Assembly (NCBI RefSeq): GCF_004210375.1
Contig: NC_134834.1
Span: 16,981,027-17,045,026, forward strand
Direction: 5' to 3'
Source: Tachypleus tridentatus
Taxonomy: Eukaryota; Arthropoda; Merostomata; Xiphosura; Limulidae
DNA length: 64,000 nucleotides
Within the stretch, counting starts at the first letter, position 1; every line of letters begins with the position of its first letter. The translations under genes and the position numbers were made by a program. Positions 11,971 through 24,500 of this stretch are shown piece by piece. The notes below the pieces were generated by a model, which was given only the letters and a program-made list of their open reading frames with translations, did no database searches and was not told the origin of the DNA.

Positions 11971-14255
11971 GTAATAGTTCTGTGCTTATTGTAACTCTAA
12001 GAACTCACGAGTCTACAATAGCATGTAGAGAGTTGGGTAATAGTTCTGTGCTTATTGTAACTCTAAGAACTCACGAGTCCACAATAGCATGTAGAGGTTG
12101 GGTAATAGTTCTGTGCTTATTGTAACTCTAAGAACTCACGAGTCTACAATAGCATGTAGAGAGTTGGGTAATAGTTCTGTGCTTATTGTAACTCTAAGAA
12201 CTCACGAGTCTACAATAGCATGTAGAGAGTTGGGTAATAGTTCTGTGCTTATTGTACTCTAAGAACTCACGAGTCTACAATAGCATGTAGAGAGTTGGGT
12301 AATAGTTCTGTGCTTATTGTAACTCTAAGAACTCTGAGTCTACAATAGCATGTAGAGAGTTGGGTAATAGTTCTGTGCGAATTGTAACTCTAAGAACTCA
12401 CGAGTCTACAATAGCATGTAGAGAGTTGGGTAATAGTTCTGTGCTTATTGTAACTCTAAGAACTCACGAGTCTACAATAGCATGTAGAGAGTTGGGTAAT
12501 AGTTCTTGTGCTTATTGTAACTCTAAGAACTCACGAGTCTACAATAGCATGTAGAGAGTTGGGTAATAGTTCTGTGCTCATTGTAACTCTAAGAACTCAC
12601 GAGTCTACAATAGCATGTAGTTAGAGTTGGGTAATAGTTCTGTGCTCATTGTAACACTAAGAACTCACGAGTCTACAATAGCATGGTGAGAGTTGGGTAA
12701 TAGTTCTGTGCTCATTGTAACTCTAAGAACTCACGAGTCTACAACAGCATGTAGAGAGTTGGGTAATAGTTCTGTGCTCATTGTAACTCTAAGAACTCAC
12801 GAGTCTACAATAGCATGTAGAGAGTTGGGTAATAGTTCTGTGCTCATTGTAACACTCAAGAACTCACGAGTCTGGCCAATAAAGCATGTAGAGAGTTGGG
12901 TAATAGTTCTGTGCTCATTGTAACTCTAAGAACTCACGAGTCTACAATAGCATGTAGAGAGTTGGGTAATAGTTCTGTGCTTATTGTAACTCTAAGAACT
13001 CACGAGTCTACAATAGCATGTAGAGAGTTGGGTAATAGTTCTGTGCTTATTGTAACTCTAAGAACTCACGAGTCTACAACAGCATGTAGAGAGTTGGGTA
13101 ATAGTTCTGTGCTTATTGTAACTCTAAGAACTCACGAGTCTACAATAGCATGTAGAGAGTTGGGTAATAGTTCTGTGCTTATTGTAACTCTAAGAACTCA
13201 CGAGTCTACAATAGCATGTAGAGAGTTGGGTAATAGTTCTGTGCTTATTGTAACTCTAAGAACTCACGAGTCTACAACAGCATGTGAGAGTTGGGTAATA
13301 GTTCTGTGCTTATTGTAACTCTAAGAACTCACGAGTCTACAATAGCATGTAGAGAGTTGGGTAATAGTTCTGTGCTTATTGTAACTCTAAGAACTCACGA
13401 GTCTACAACAGCATGTAGAGAGTTGGGTAATAGTTCTGTGCTCATTGTAACTCTAAGAACTCACGAGTCTACAATAGCATGTAGAGAGTTGGGTAATAGT
13501 TCTGTGCTCATTGTAACTCTAAGAACTCACGAGTCTACACATAGCATGTAGAGAGTTGGGTAATAGTTCTGTGCTCATTGTAACTCTAAGAACTCACGAG
13601 TCTACAATAGCATGTAGAGAGTTGGGTAATAGTTCTGTGCTCATTGTAACTCTAAGAACTCACGAGTCTACAATAGCATGTAGAGAGTTGGGTAATAGTT
13701 CTGTGCTCATTGTAACTCTAAGAACTCACGAGTCTACAATAGCATGTAGAGAGTTGGGTAATAGTTCTGTGCTCATTGTAACTCTAAGAACTCACGAGTC
13801 TACAATAGCATGTAGAGAGTTGGGTAATAGTTCTGTGCTCATTGTAACTCTAAGAACTCACGAGTCTACAATAGCATGTAGAGAGTTGGGTAATAGTTCT
13901 GTGCTTATTGTAACTCTAAGAACTCACGAGTCTACAATAGCATGTAGAGAGTTGGGTAATAGTTCTGTGCTTATTGTAACTCTAAGAACTCACGAGTCTA
14001 CAATAGCATGTAGAGAGTTGGGTAATAGTTCTGTGCTTATTGTAACTCTAAGAACTCACGAGTCTACAATAGCATGTAGGTAGAATTAATTGTGTGCTTA
14101 TTGTAACTCTAAGAACTCACGAGTCTACAATAGCATGTAGAGAGTTGGGTAATAGTTCTGTGCTTATTGTAACTCTAAGAACTCACGAGTCTACAATAGC
14201 ATGTAGAGAGTTGGGTAATAGTTCTGTGCTTGTAACTCTAAGAACTCACGAGTGA
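11961..14255 (+). repeat. Minisatellite F, 66-bp unit, about 35 copies, starting inside exon b
   Basis: Each unit contains AGAGAGTTGGGTAATAGTTC, TGTGCTTATTGTAACTCTAA and GAACTCACGAGTCTACAATA, then GCATGT. The first unit starts at the 3' end of exon b (GACAATAGAGAGTTGG). Since 66 is 22 codons, most units stay open and would encode RELGNSSVLIVTLRTHESTI plus AC repeatedly; several units have small indels that break the frame (for example near 12095, 12255, 12507, 12625, 12860, 13285, 13540 and 14080). Units come in blocks sharing GCTTATT or GCTCATT. Whether any of it is translated is unknown. Confidence 0.95.
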
Positions 14256-14569
14256 AAGCACAGCAGAATATGTAACAAAATGTAAACCACACTACAGTTA
14301 ACATATCCAGTGACGGTGAAGCCTTTAGTCTAACATCAGGACTACAGGCGTACGAGATGGGATGGGTCTGTGAGATATACGATAGCGACCTAGTTTGCAA
14401 TACGTACGGTCATTAGGGTAAATTTTCAGTTTTCATTCAGGAAAAATTAGAATCAGAAAATATAACTTCATAAACTCATTTAGGCGAAATTTGTGTAGCC
14501 CCGCTCCCTGAAAAATCCCCGTACGCCTATAACCAGGACTTACCAGAGGGCTAGAACTTGTTTTGTATG

Positions 14570-14631
14570 TTTTTTGTTTGGTTTGAATTTCGCGCAAAGC
14601 GACTTGAGGGCTAACTGCACTAGCCGTCCGT
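14570..14631 (-). mobile_element. SINE family 1 3' end fragment
   Basis: Only the last ~60 bp of the body (AATTTCGCGCAAAGCGACTT and CTAGCCGTCC, reverse sense) remain. Confidence 0.7.
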
Positions 14632-14782
14632 ATAATATAATTATTTCCTTCAGAGATTGTACATTAAAAAAAAAATAAACCGAAACTGGGGCCTTTTCTG
14701 AAAATCATTGAACCTTTTGCGCGTGGTCTTGTCTATTAACTCTTTTTAAGGTCTGTACAAAGGAAATGTTATTATACATGCT

Positions 14783-15009
14783 GGGCCTGGCATTGGCCAA
14801 GTGTGTTAAGGCGATGCGACTCGTAATGAGGGTCGCAGGTTCGTATCCCCGTCGCGCCAAACATGCTCGCCCTTTCAGTCATTGGGGTGTTATAAAGTGA
14901 CGGTCAATCCCACTATTGGTTGGTAAAAGAGTAGCCCAAGAGTTGATGGTGGGTGGTGATGACTAGCTGCCTTCCCTTTAGTCTTACATTGCTGAATTAG
15001 GAACACTAG
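14783..15009 (+). mobile_element. SINE family 1, 3'-truncated
   Basis: tRNA-like head GGGCCTGGCATTGGCCAAG, anticodon region CTCGTAATGAGG, B box GGTTCGTATCC, then the body to GAACACTAGCAC. It lies four bases from an inverted copy. Confidence 0.9.
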
Positions 15010-15012
15010 CAC

Positions 15013-15286
15013 TGTTGTTTTGTTTCTCTTAATTTCGCACAAAGCTACTCGAGGGGCTGTCTGCGCTAGCCGTACCCTAATTTAGCAATGTAAGTCTAGA
15101 GGGAAGGCAGCTAGTCATCACCACCCACTGCCAACTTTGGGCTACTCTTTACCAACAAATAGTGAGATTGACCGTCACATTATAACGCCCCCACGGCTGA
15201 AAGGGCATGCATGTTTGGTGCAACGGATTCGAACCCGCGACCCTCGGATTACGAGTCAGCCTAACACTCTTGGCCATGCCAGGACA
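15013..15286 (-). mobile_element. SINE family 1, inverted neighbour
   Basis: Nearly complete minus-strand copy, from TGTTTTGTTTCTCTTAATTT to GGCCATGCCAGGA. Together with the + copy just before it this forms a long imperfect inverted repeat. Confidence 0.9.
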
Positions 15287-15854
15287 GAACTAGACCACAA
15301 CAAATATAGTTGTGGTGGTACTGTTTTAAAATTATAGACGTGAACATTTCTTGATAAATGTAACACAGAAATAAAAGAAAATTAAAATTTAAATCCCAGT
15401 GTAAAGAACGCCGTCAACTGAAATCATTTCATTTGTAATTTATCCTATTGAAATGGGTAATTTTTGTACAAACGATGCTGACAGAGCATCCTATACATTT
15501 CATAAGTGAAATAATACTTTCATAAGTATTCAAAATTAAATATTTTATGTTCGTTTCTAAAATTCATGTTATGAAGTATATTTCACCCTCTGTCCATTTT
15601 GTATTTTTGTCATTTCAAAACAAATTCATCTTTTGAAACTTTGTGAAAAATGTGACTTATTTCTTGAAACAGTTTCGTTTTCTAGTGAAACGGATCAGCT
15701 CAGTGGTGACTCTAAGATTCGACATTCGATCCCTACAGTTTGCACAGAACAGATAGCACATTTTGAAGTTTTGTGCTTATCAAGAAAAAGCTATTTTCAA
15801 AACTTTACAAGTGAACAATTATTGTAAATCTAAAGTTTAAGGTAATATATCTTC

Positions 15855-16100
15855 GAAATGTCGCGCGAAGCTGCTCGAGGAGCTATTTGAATTTGTCATG
15901 GGCTCTCTGAGTTAGCTGTTCCTCATTTCGAAGTGATAAGCTTTAGGGAAGGCAGTTGTTTTACACCACCGACCCGCGACAAAAAGTGAAATTGACAGTG
16001 ACATTATAACGCTCTCAAGGCTGAAAGAACAAGCATATTCGTGATGGGATTCGAATTTGTGGCTTGCAGTTTGCGAGGCGAACACCCTAACCACCAAACC
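15855..16100 (-). mobile_element. Old diverged SINE related to family 1
   Basis: Reverse-sense phrases TCGCGCGAAGCTGCTCGAGG, GGGAAGGCAG, TGACATTATAACGCTC and a B-box-like GATTCGAAT remain, with a non-family segment near 15885-15930. Clearly older than its neighbours. Confidence 0.65.
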
Positions 16101-16194
16101 CAAAGTTTAAGGTGAAAGATAAAACTTTTATATTTACAAATATTTTAAACCTTATATTTCTCATTTGAATCAACATGAGTTCATCTGTCTTACA

Positions 16195-16275
16195 AAAGTT
16201 TGGTTTGGCCCAGCGATAGAGCTCTGAATTTGATCTGACCTGATCCTTGTTCGAATCTTTGCAATACCACAAACT
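16195..16275 (+). mobile_element. Possible tRNA-derived SINE head of another family
   Basis: TGGCCCAGCGATAGAG resembles an A box and TTGTTCGAATC a B box, 40 bp apart as in tRNA genes. No matching tail was recognised. Confidence 0.4.
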
Positions 16276-16604
16276 ATTCCGAGCTTCTTAAATTGTAGAT
16301 GCATTATTAGAGTAGCAATCGACCCTTGGCACGGAGGATGGGTGATAGGAAGCTAGTGACCGGTTATCATCTCTCTGTCCACTTGATTAAAATTACGAAC
16401 AGAGTCAAGAAGCCATAGTAGGTTGACCCTAAATAGAAAATAGAAATCGTTTTCTCCACATAACGTCAATGTTCTTGTATAATAGCTATAAATGAAATAT
16501 CAGACTATTATTTGCTTTTAATTCCAATTAAACCTTCAAAGGTCTTATTAAATATATATATATTTATGTAGGCATTCGTCTAATCAAAAACCACCAGCGC
16601 TCAG

Positions 16605-16720
16605 CGCTTCCAGGAAAAGTGTAGAATTCTTCAAAACCTGAACCGTTTTCTGAACGAAGAAGTCATGAAACTGTCTCATCTTCTGAACGAAGAACGGAAC
16701 CACAGTGAGAGACAACATCT
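16605..16720 (+). CDS. TBC1D2: Rab-GAP exon c (coiled coil)
   Basis: Reads RFQEKCRILQNLNRFLNEEV and on through MKLSHLLNEERNHSERQH, a heptad-like coiled coil as seen just before the TBC linker of TBC1D2 proteins. Donor CATCT|GTAAGT is strong and leaves two bases, completed to CTG by the next exon. The acceptor is taken as CTCAG at 16604; an alternative AG at 16597 would add seven bases and change the required incoming phase. Confidence 0.75.
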
Positions 16721-17274
16721 GTAAGTAATAATCCTACACGTGCCACAGATTAAGGTGCAGTAAGTGTATCTTTCATGCAAAGAAAATCTGTCATAATGAA
16801 TCGATAACCCATGTCCATCGAGCAACAGTGCCACAGTTAAATTACAGATAATGTATTTTTTTTGTCCAAATGTAACTTCAAAGAAGTCGTACCGCAATGT
16901 CTGGGAAATGTTATAAACAACCATATTACATTTTCTATTTACTCTTTGCTTATTTACATTGTGTCTGTGTTTCCAGGACAGCTACATTACCTTTTCTAAT
17001 ACGGAAAACCTTATATCACTGCTTTCTCAATATATTGTTAAACCTGTTATTACTTAAAGTTGTTTTAAATATTTTTATCACAGCTTTAGGTATGAAGATC
17101 ACGTGTAAACTGTACAACTTTAAACAGTAATTATAAGTTTAAAGGCTCCAACCCTGAAAACGATCTTAGGTTAGTTTAATACAACATAATACATTTTCAA
17201 CATGCTCAAGTGATGTAAAACCATTGTAATAATTATTCACTTAGTGGAGTAATGGAGTCATTAAAAACTACATA

Positions 17275-17795
17275 CAGACGTAAAGTTACTGGTAGTTATT
17301 TGTAAAAAAACAATTCACACAACTAGACGTAAAGTTAGTTAGTTATCACCATTAGATTCCATCTAGGAACATTGGGCCGCAATCGCTTGCGGATTCTTCA
17401 ACAAGTATTTAAGTGAGTAGGTTGTTGGCCCACTGCACCGAGCCGTCCCTAATTTAGCAATGTAAGACTAGAGGGAAGGCAGCTAGTCATCACCACCCAC
17501 CGCCAACTCTTGGGCTACTCTTTTACCACCGAATAGTGGGATTGACCGGCACATTATAACGCCACCACGGCTGAAAGGGCGAGCATGTTTGGCGCGACGC
17601 AGCACGAACCCGCGACCCTCGGATTACGAGTCGCACGCCTTACGCGCTAGGCCATGCCAGGCCAGACGTAAAGTTACTGGTAGTTATTTATAAACATAAC
17701 AGTTTACACAACTACACGTTAAGTCAGATATAGTTAGTTATAAGGAAAATAATTCATACAACTAGGCTTAAGAAAAAGTTGCAACAAGTGGTCAG
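17275..17795 (+). repeat. Degenerate ~48-bp tandem repeat split by a SINE
   Basis: GACGTAAAGTTACTGGTAGT with a following ACACAACTAGACGT occurs at 17277-17330 and again at 17665-17715. Weaker copies follow (AAAGTTAGTTAGTTAT; TTAAGTCAGATATAGTTAGT; ATACAACTAGGCTTAAG). The insertion at 17437-17663 separates copies two and three. Confidence 0.65.
17437..17663 (-). mobile_element. SINE family 1, 3'-truncated insertion
   Basis: Reverse-sense copy starting at GAGCCGTCCCTAATTTAGCA and ending GGCCATGCCAGGC, inserted into a degenerate tandem repeat. Confidence 0.9.
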
Positions 17796-17803
17796 ACAAA
17801 TTA

Positions 17804-20800
17804 AATCGTTGCTAGGATTGTATGTAACAGATGAATCGTTACTAGGATGGTATGTAACAGATGAATCGTTACTAGGATGGTATGTGTAACAGGTGAATCG
17901 TTGCTAGGATGGTATGTAACAGGTGAATCGTTACTAGGATGGTATGTAACAGGTGAATCGTTGTTAGGATGGTATATAACAGGTGAATCGTTGTTAGGAT
18001 GGTATATAACAGATGAATCGTTACTAGGATGGTATGTAACAGGTGAATCGTTGCTAGGATGGTATGTAACAGGTGAATCGTTACTAGGATGGTATGTAAC
18101 AGATGAATCGTTCCTAGGATGGTATGTAACAAATGAATCGTTGTTAGGATTGTATGTAACAGATGAATCGTTACTAGGATGGTATGTAACAGGTGAATCG
18201 CCGTGCTAGGATGGTATGTAACAGGTGAATCGTTACTAGGATGGTATAACAGGTGAATTGTTTGTTGAGATGGTATCTAACAGGTGAATCGTTCTTGCTA
18301 GGATGGTATGTAACAGGTGAATCGTTACTAGGATGGTATATAACAGGTGAATCGTTGTTAGGATGGTATATAACAGGTGAATCGTTGTTAGGATGGTATG
18401 TAACAAGTGAATCGTTACTAGGATGGTATCTAACAGGTGAATCGTTGTTAGGATGGTATATAACAGGTGAATTGTTGTTAGGATGGTATGTAACAGGTGA
18501 ATCGTTACCAGGATGGTATGTAACAGGTGAATCGTTATTAGGATGGTATGTAACAGGTGAATCGTTACTAGGATGGTATGTAACAGGTGAATCATTGTTA
18601 GGATGGTATGTAACAGGTGAATCGTTGTTAGGATGGTATGTAACATGTGAATCGTTGTTAGGATGGTATGTAACAGGTGAATCGTTACTAGGATGGTATG
18701 TAACAGGTGAATCGTTGTTAGGATGGTATGTAACAGGTGAATCGTTGTTGTGGATGGTATGTAACAGGTGAATCGTTACTGTAGGATGGTATGTAACAGG
18801 TGAATCGTTGCTGGATGGTATGTAACAGGTGAATCGTTGTTAGGATGGTATGTAACAGGTGAATCGTTACTAGGATGGTATGTAACAGATGAATCGTTGC
18901 TAGGATGGTATGTAACAAGTGAATCGTTGTTAGGATGGTATGTAACAGGTGAATCGTTACTAGGATGGTATGTAACAGGTGAATCGTTGCTAGGATGGTA
19001 TGTAACAGGTGAATCGTTACTAGGATGGTATGTAACAGGTGAATCGTTACTAGGATGGTATGTAACAGGTGAATCGTTGTTAGGATGGTATATAACAGGT
19101 GAATCGTTCCTAGGATGGTATATAACAGGTGAATCGTTGTTAGGATGGTATGTAACAGGTGAATCGTTACTAGGATGGTATGTAACAGGTGAATCGTTGT
19201 TAGGATGGTATATAACAGGTGAATCGTTCCTAGGATGTTATGTAACAAATGAATCGTTCCTAGGATGGTATGTAACAGGTGAATCGTTGTTAGGATGGTA
19301 CGTAACAGGTGAATCGTTACAGAATCGTTGTAGGATGGTATGTAACAGGTGAATCGTTGCTAGGATGGTATGTAACAGGTGAATCGTTACTAGGATGGTA
19401 TGTTACAGGTGAATCGTTGTTAGGATGGTATATAACAGGTGAATCGTTGTTAGGATGGTATATAACAGATGAATCGTTACTAGGATGGTATGTAACAGGT
19501 GAATCGTTGCTAGGATGGTATGTAACAGGTGAATCGTTACTAGGATGGTATGTAACAGATGAATCGTTCCTAGGATGGTATGTAACAAATGAATCGTTGT
19601 TAGGATGGTATGTAACAGGTGAATCGTTACTAGGATGGTATGTAACAGGTGAATCGTTGCTAGGATGGTATGTAACAGGTGAATCGTTACTAGGATGGTA
19701 TGTAACAGGTGAATCGTTGTTAGGATGGTATCTAACAGGTGAATCGTTGTTAGGATGGTATATAACAGATGAATCGTTACTAGGATGGTATGTAACAGGT
19801 GAATCGTTGCTAGGATGGTATGTAACAGGTGAATCGTTGTTAGGATGGTATATAACAGGTGAATCGTTGTTAGGATGGTATGTAACAGGTGAATCGTTAC
19901 TAGGATGGTATGTAACAGGTGAATCGTTGTTAGGATGGTATATAACAGGTGAATTGTTGTTAGGATGGTATGTAACAGGTGAATCGTTACTAGGATGGTA
20001 TGTAACAGGTGAATCGTTACTAGGATGGTATGTAACAGGTGAATCGTTGCTAGGATGGTATGTAACAGGTGAATCATTGTTAGGATGGTATGTAACATGT
20101 GAATCGTTGTTAGGATGGTATGTAACAGGTGAATCGTTGCTAGGATGGTATGTAACAGGTGAATCGTTGTTAGGATGGTATGTAACAGGTGAATCGTTAC
20201 TAGGATGGTATGTAACAGGTGAATCATTGTTAGGATGGTATGTAACAGATGAATTGTTGCTAGGATGGTATGTAACAAGTGAATCGTTGTTAGGATGGTA
20301 TGTAACAGGTGAATCGTTGTTAGGATGGTATGTAACAGATGAATCGTTGTTAGGATGGTATGTAACATGTGAATCGTTGTTAGGATGGTATGTAACAGGT
20401 GAATCGTTGCTAGGATGGTATGTAACAGGTGAATCGTTCCTAGGATGTTATGTAACAGGTGAATCGTTGCTAGGATGGTATGTAACAGGTGAATCGTTAC
20501 TAGGATTGTATGTAACAGGTGAATCGTTGTTAGGATGGTATATAACAGGTGAATCGTTACTAGGATGGTATGTAACAGGTGAATCGTTACTAGGATGGTA
20601 TGTAACAGGTGAATCGTTGTTAGGATGGTATATAACAGGTGAATCGTTGTTAGGATGGTATGTAACAGGTGAATCGTTACTAGGATGGTATGTAACAGGT
20701 GAATCGTTGTTAGGATGGTATATAACAGGTGAATTGTTGTTAGGATGGTATGTAACAGGTGAATCGTTACTAGGATGGTATGTAAAAGGTGAATCGTTAC

Positions 20801-21421
20801 TAGGATGGTATGTAACAGGTGAATCGTTACTAGGATGGTATGTAACAGGTGAATCGTTGTTAGGATGGTATATAACAGGTGAATCGTTCCTAGGATGTTA
20901 TATAACAGGTGAATCGTTGTTAGGATGGTATGTAACAGGTGAATCGTTACTAGGATGGTATGTAACAGGTGAATCGTTGTTAGGATGGTATATAACAGGT
21001 GAATCGTTCCTAGGATGTTATGTAACAGGTGAATCGTTCCTAGGATGGTATGTAACAGGTGAATCGTTACTAGGATGGTATGTAACATGTGAATCGTTGC
21101 TAGGATGGTATGTAACAGGTGAATCGTTCCTAGGATGTTATGTAACAGGTGAATTGTTGCTAGGATGGTATGTTACAGGTGAATCGTTACTAGGATTGTA
21201 TGTAACAGGTGAATCGTTGTTAGGATGGTATGTAACAGATGAATCGTTGCTAGGATGGTATGTAACAAGTGAATCGTTGTTAGGATGGTATGTAACAGGT
21301 GAATCGTTGTTAGGATGGTATGTAACAGATGAATTGTTGTTAGGATGGTATGTAACATGTGAATCGTTGTTAGGATGGTATGTAACAGGTGAATCGTTGC
21401 TAGGATGGTATGTAACAGGTA
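17804..21421 (+). repeat. Minisatellite B, 30-bp unit, about 120 copies
   Basis: Unit phrases are GGATGGTATGTAACAGGTGA and ATCGTTACTA, with variants TTGCTA, TTGTTA and TTCCTA, and AGAT, AAGT or ATGT in place of AGGT. Indel-bearing units cluster at 18195-18300 and 18745-18815; the rest is regular. As 30 is ten codons, both strands stay open for hundreds of codons (YVTGESLLGW on +, LLHTILVTIH on -), which explains a 751-codon and a 561-codon frame without implying a protein. It fills most of the intron between exons c and d and ends 40 bp before exon d. The last unit ends AACAGGTAAACT. Confidence 0.97.
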
Positions 21422-21460
21422 AACTATCAAATAATCGAATATTTATATTTTTCTCCTTAG

Positions 21461-21593
21461 GACATTGTTTGAGTTGCAGGAAGAGATCGAACAGTTCGAG
21501 AGAGATTACGTCTTCCTCCTCCAGTCTTCCATCAGATTCACATTTCGAGATGGTTGCGAAATGATGGAAGTTTATCAATACGGTGTAGACAGG
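21461..21593 (+). CDS. TBC1D2: Rab-GAP exon d, whose 3' end seeds the 41-bp array
   Basis: Acceptor CTCCTTAG, first base completes CTG, then TLFELQEEIEQFERDYVFLL, QSSIRFTFRDGCEMMEV, YQYGVDR and donor AGG|GTAAGT. The exon ends in phase 0 and joins directly to the next exon. It sits alone between array B (ends 21421) and array C. Its last 21 bases (YQYGVDR codons) are the exonic half of every unit in array C. A 751-codon frame that runs from array B into this exon uses a different frame and is not the protein. Confidence 0.85.
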
Positions 21594-24500
21594 GTAAGTA
21601 GACAAATACGGTGTGGACAGGGTAAGTAGACTTTACCTCATTATCAATACGGTGTAGACAGGGTAAGCAGACTTTAGCTCATTATCAATACGGTGTAGAC
21701 AGGGTAAGCAGACTTTAGCTCATTATCAATACGGTGTAGACAGGGTAAGTAGACTTTAGCTCATTATCAATACGGTGTAAACAGGGTAAGTAGACAAATA
21801 CGGTGTGGACAGGGTAAGTAGACTTTAGCTCATTATCAATACAATGTAGACAGGGTAAGTAGACTTTAGCTCATTATCAATACGGTGTGGACAGGGTAAG
21901 TAGACTTTAGCTCATTATCAATACAGTGTAGACAGGGTAAGTAGACTTTAGCTCATTATCAATACGGTGTGGTCAGGGTAAGTAGACTTTAGCTCATTAT
22001 CAATACAGTGTAGACAGGGTAAGTAGACTTTAGCTCATTATCAATACGGTGTGGTCAGGGTAAGCAGACTTTAGCTCATTATCAATACGGTGTAGACAGG
22101 ATAAGTAGACTTTAGCTCATTATCAATACGGTGTAGACAGGGTAAGCAGACTTTAGCTCATTATCAATACGGTGTACACAGGATAAGTAGACTTTAGCTC
22201 ATTATCAATACGTGGTGTACGGTGTAGACAGGGTAAGCAGACTTTAGCTCATTATCAATACGGTGTAGACAGGGTAAGCAGACTTTAGCTCATTATCAAT
22301 ACGGTGTGGACAGGGTAAGTAGACAAATACGGTGTGGACAGGGTAAGTGGACAGGGAGGCTTTAGCTCATTATCAATACGGTGTGGACAGGGTAAGTAGA
22401 CTTTAGCTCATTATCAATACGATGTGGTCAGGGTAAGTAGACTTTAGCTCATTATCAATACGATGTGGTCAGGGTAAGTAGACTTTAGCTCATTATCAAT
22501 ACGGTGTAGACAGGGTAAGCAGACTTTAGCTCATTATCAATACGGTATAGACAGGGTAAGTAGACTTTAGCTCATTATCAATACGGTGTGGACAGGGTAA
22601 GTAGACTTTAGCTCATTACCAATCACAGGTGTGGTCAGGGTAAGTAGACTTTAGCTCATTATCAATACGGTGTAGACAGGGTAAGTAGACTTTAGCTCAT
22701 TATCAATACGGGTGTAGACAGGGTAAGTAGACTTTAGCTCATTATCAATACGGTGTAGACAGGATAAGTAGACTTTAGCTTATTATCAATACAGTGTAGA
22801 CAGGGTAAGTAGACTTTAGCTCATTATCAATACGGTGTAGACAGGGTAAGTAGACTTTAGCTCATTATCAATACGGTGTAGACAGGGTAAGTAGACTTTA
22901 GCTCATTATCAATACGGTGTAGACAGGGTAAGTAGACTTTAGCTCATTATCAATACGGTGTAGACAGGGTAAGTAGACTTTAGCTCATTATCAATACGCT
23001 GTAGACAGGGTAAGTAGACTTTAGCTCATTACCAATACAGTGTAGACAGGGTAAGTAGACTTTAGCTTATTATCAATACGGTGTAGACAGGGTAAGTAGA
23101 CTTTAGCTCATTACCAATACGGTGTAGACAGGGTAAGTAGACTTTAGCTCATTATCAATACGGTATAGACAGGATAAGTAGACTTTAGCTCATTATCAAT
23201 ACGGTGTAGACAGGGGTAAGTAGACTTTAGCTCATTATCAATACGGTATAGACAGGATAAGTAGACTTTAGCTCATTATCAATACGGTGTAGACAGGGTA
23301 AGTATACTTTAGCTCATTATCAATACGGTGTAGACAGGGTAAGTATACTTTAGCTCATTACCAATACAGTGTAGACAGGGTAAGTAGACTTTAGCTTATT
23401 ATCAATACGGTATAGACAGGATAAGTAGACTTTAGCTCATTATCAATACGGTGTAGACAGGGTAAGTAGACTTTAGCTCATTATCAATACGGTATAGACA
23501 GGATAAGTAGACTTTAGCTCATTATCAATACGGTGTAGACAGGGTAAGTATACTTTAGCTCATTACCAATACAGTGTGGACACGGTAAGTAGACTTTAGC
23601 TTATTATCAATACGGTATAGACAGGGTAAGTAGACTTTAGCTCATTACCAATACGGTGTGGTCAGGGTAAGTAGACTTTAGCTCATTATCAATACGATGT
23701 AGACAGGGTAAGTATACTTTAGCTCATTACCAATACAGTGTGGACAGGGTAAGTAGACTTTAGCTCATTATCAATACGGTGTAGACAGGATAAGAAGACT
23801 TTAGCTCATTATCAATACGGTGTAGACAGGATAAGTAGACTTTAGCTCATTATCAATACGGTGTAGACAGGATAAGTAGACTTTAGCTCATTATCAATAC
23901 GGTGTAGACAGGATAAGAAGACTTTAGCTCATTATCAATACGGTGTAGACAGGATAAGTAGACTTTAGCTCATTATCAATACGGTGTAGACAGGGTAAGT
24001 ATACTTTAGCTCATTATCAATACGGTGTAGACAGGATAAGAAGACTTTAGCTCATTATCAATACGGTGTAGACAGGATAAGTAGACTTTAGCTCATTATC
24101 AATACGGTGTAGACAGGATAAGAAGACTTTAGCTCATTATCAATACGGTGTAGACAGGATAAGTAGACTTTAGCTCATTATCAATACGGTGTAGACAGGG
24201 TAAGTATACTTTAGCTCATTATCAATACGGTGTGGACAGGGTAAGTAGACTTTAGCTCATTATCAATACGGTGTGGACAGGGTAAGTATACTTTAGCTCA
24301 TTATCAATACGATGTGGTCAGGGTAAGTAGACTTTAGCTCATTATCAATACGGTGTAGACAGGGTAAGTAGACTTTAGCTCATTATCAATACGGTGTAGA
24401 CAGGGTAAGTAGACTTTAGCTTATTATCAATACGGTGTAGACAGGGTAAGTATACTTTAGCTCATTATCAATACGGTGTAGACAGGGTAAGTAGACTTTA

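Noticed and set aside
13556..14083. Separate 175-residue protein in the 66-bp array
   Set aside because: Start codons are internal to repeat units and the frame is part of the exon b array; no independent gene signals.
19403..21088. 561-codon - frame (LLHTILVTIH repeats)
   Set aside because: Opposite-strand by-product of the same 30-bp array.
19309..21564. 751-codon + frame of a decapeptide repeat
   Set aside because: It exists only because the 30-bp unit lacks stops; it enters exon d in the wrong frame and has no gene-like start or composition.
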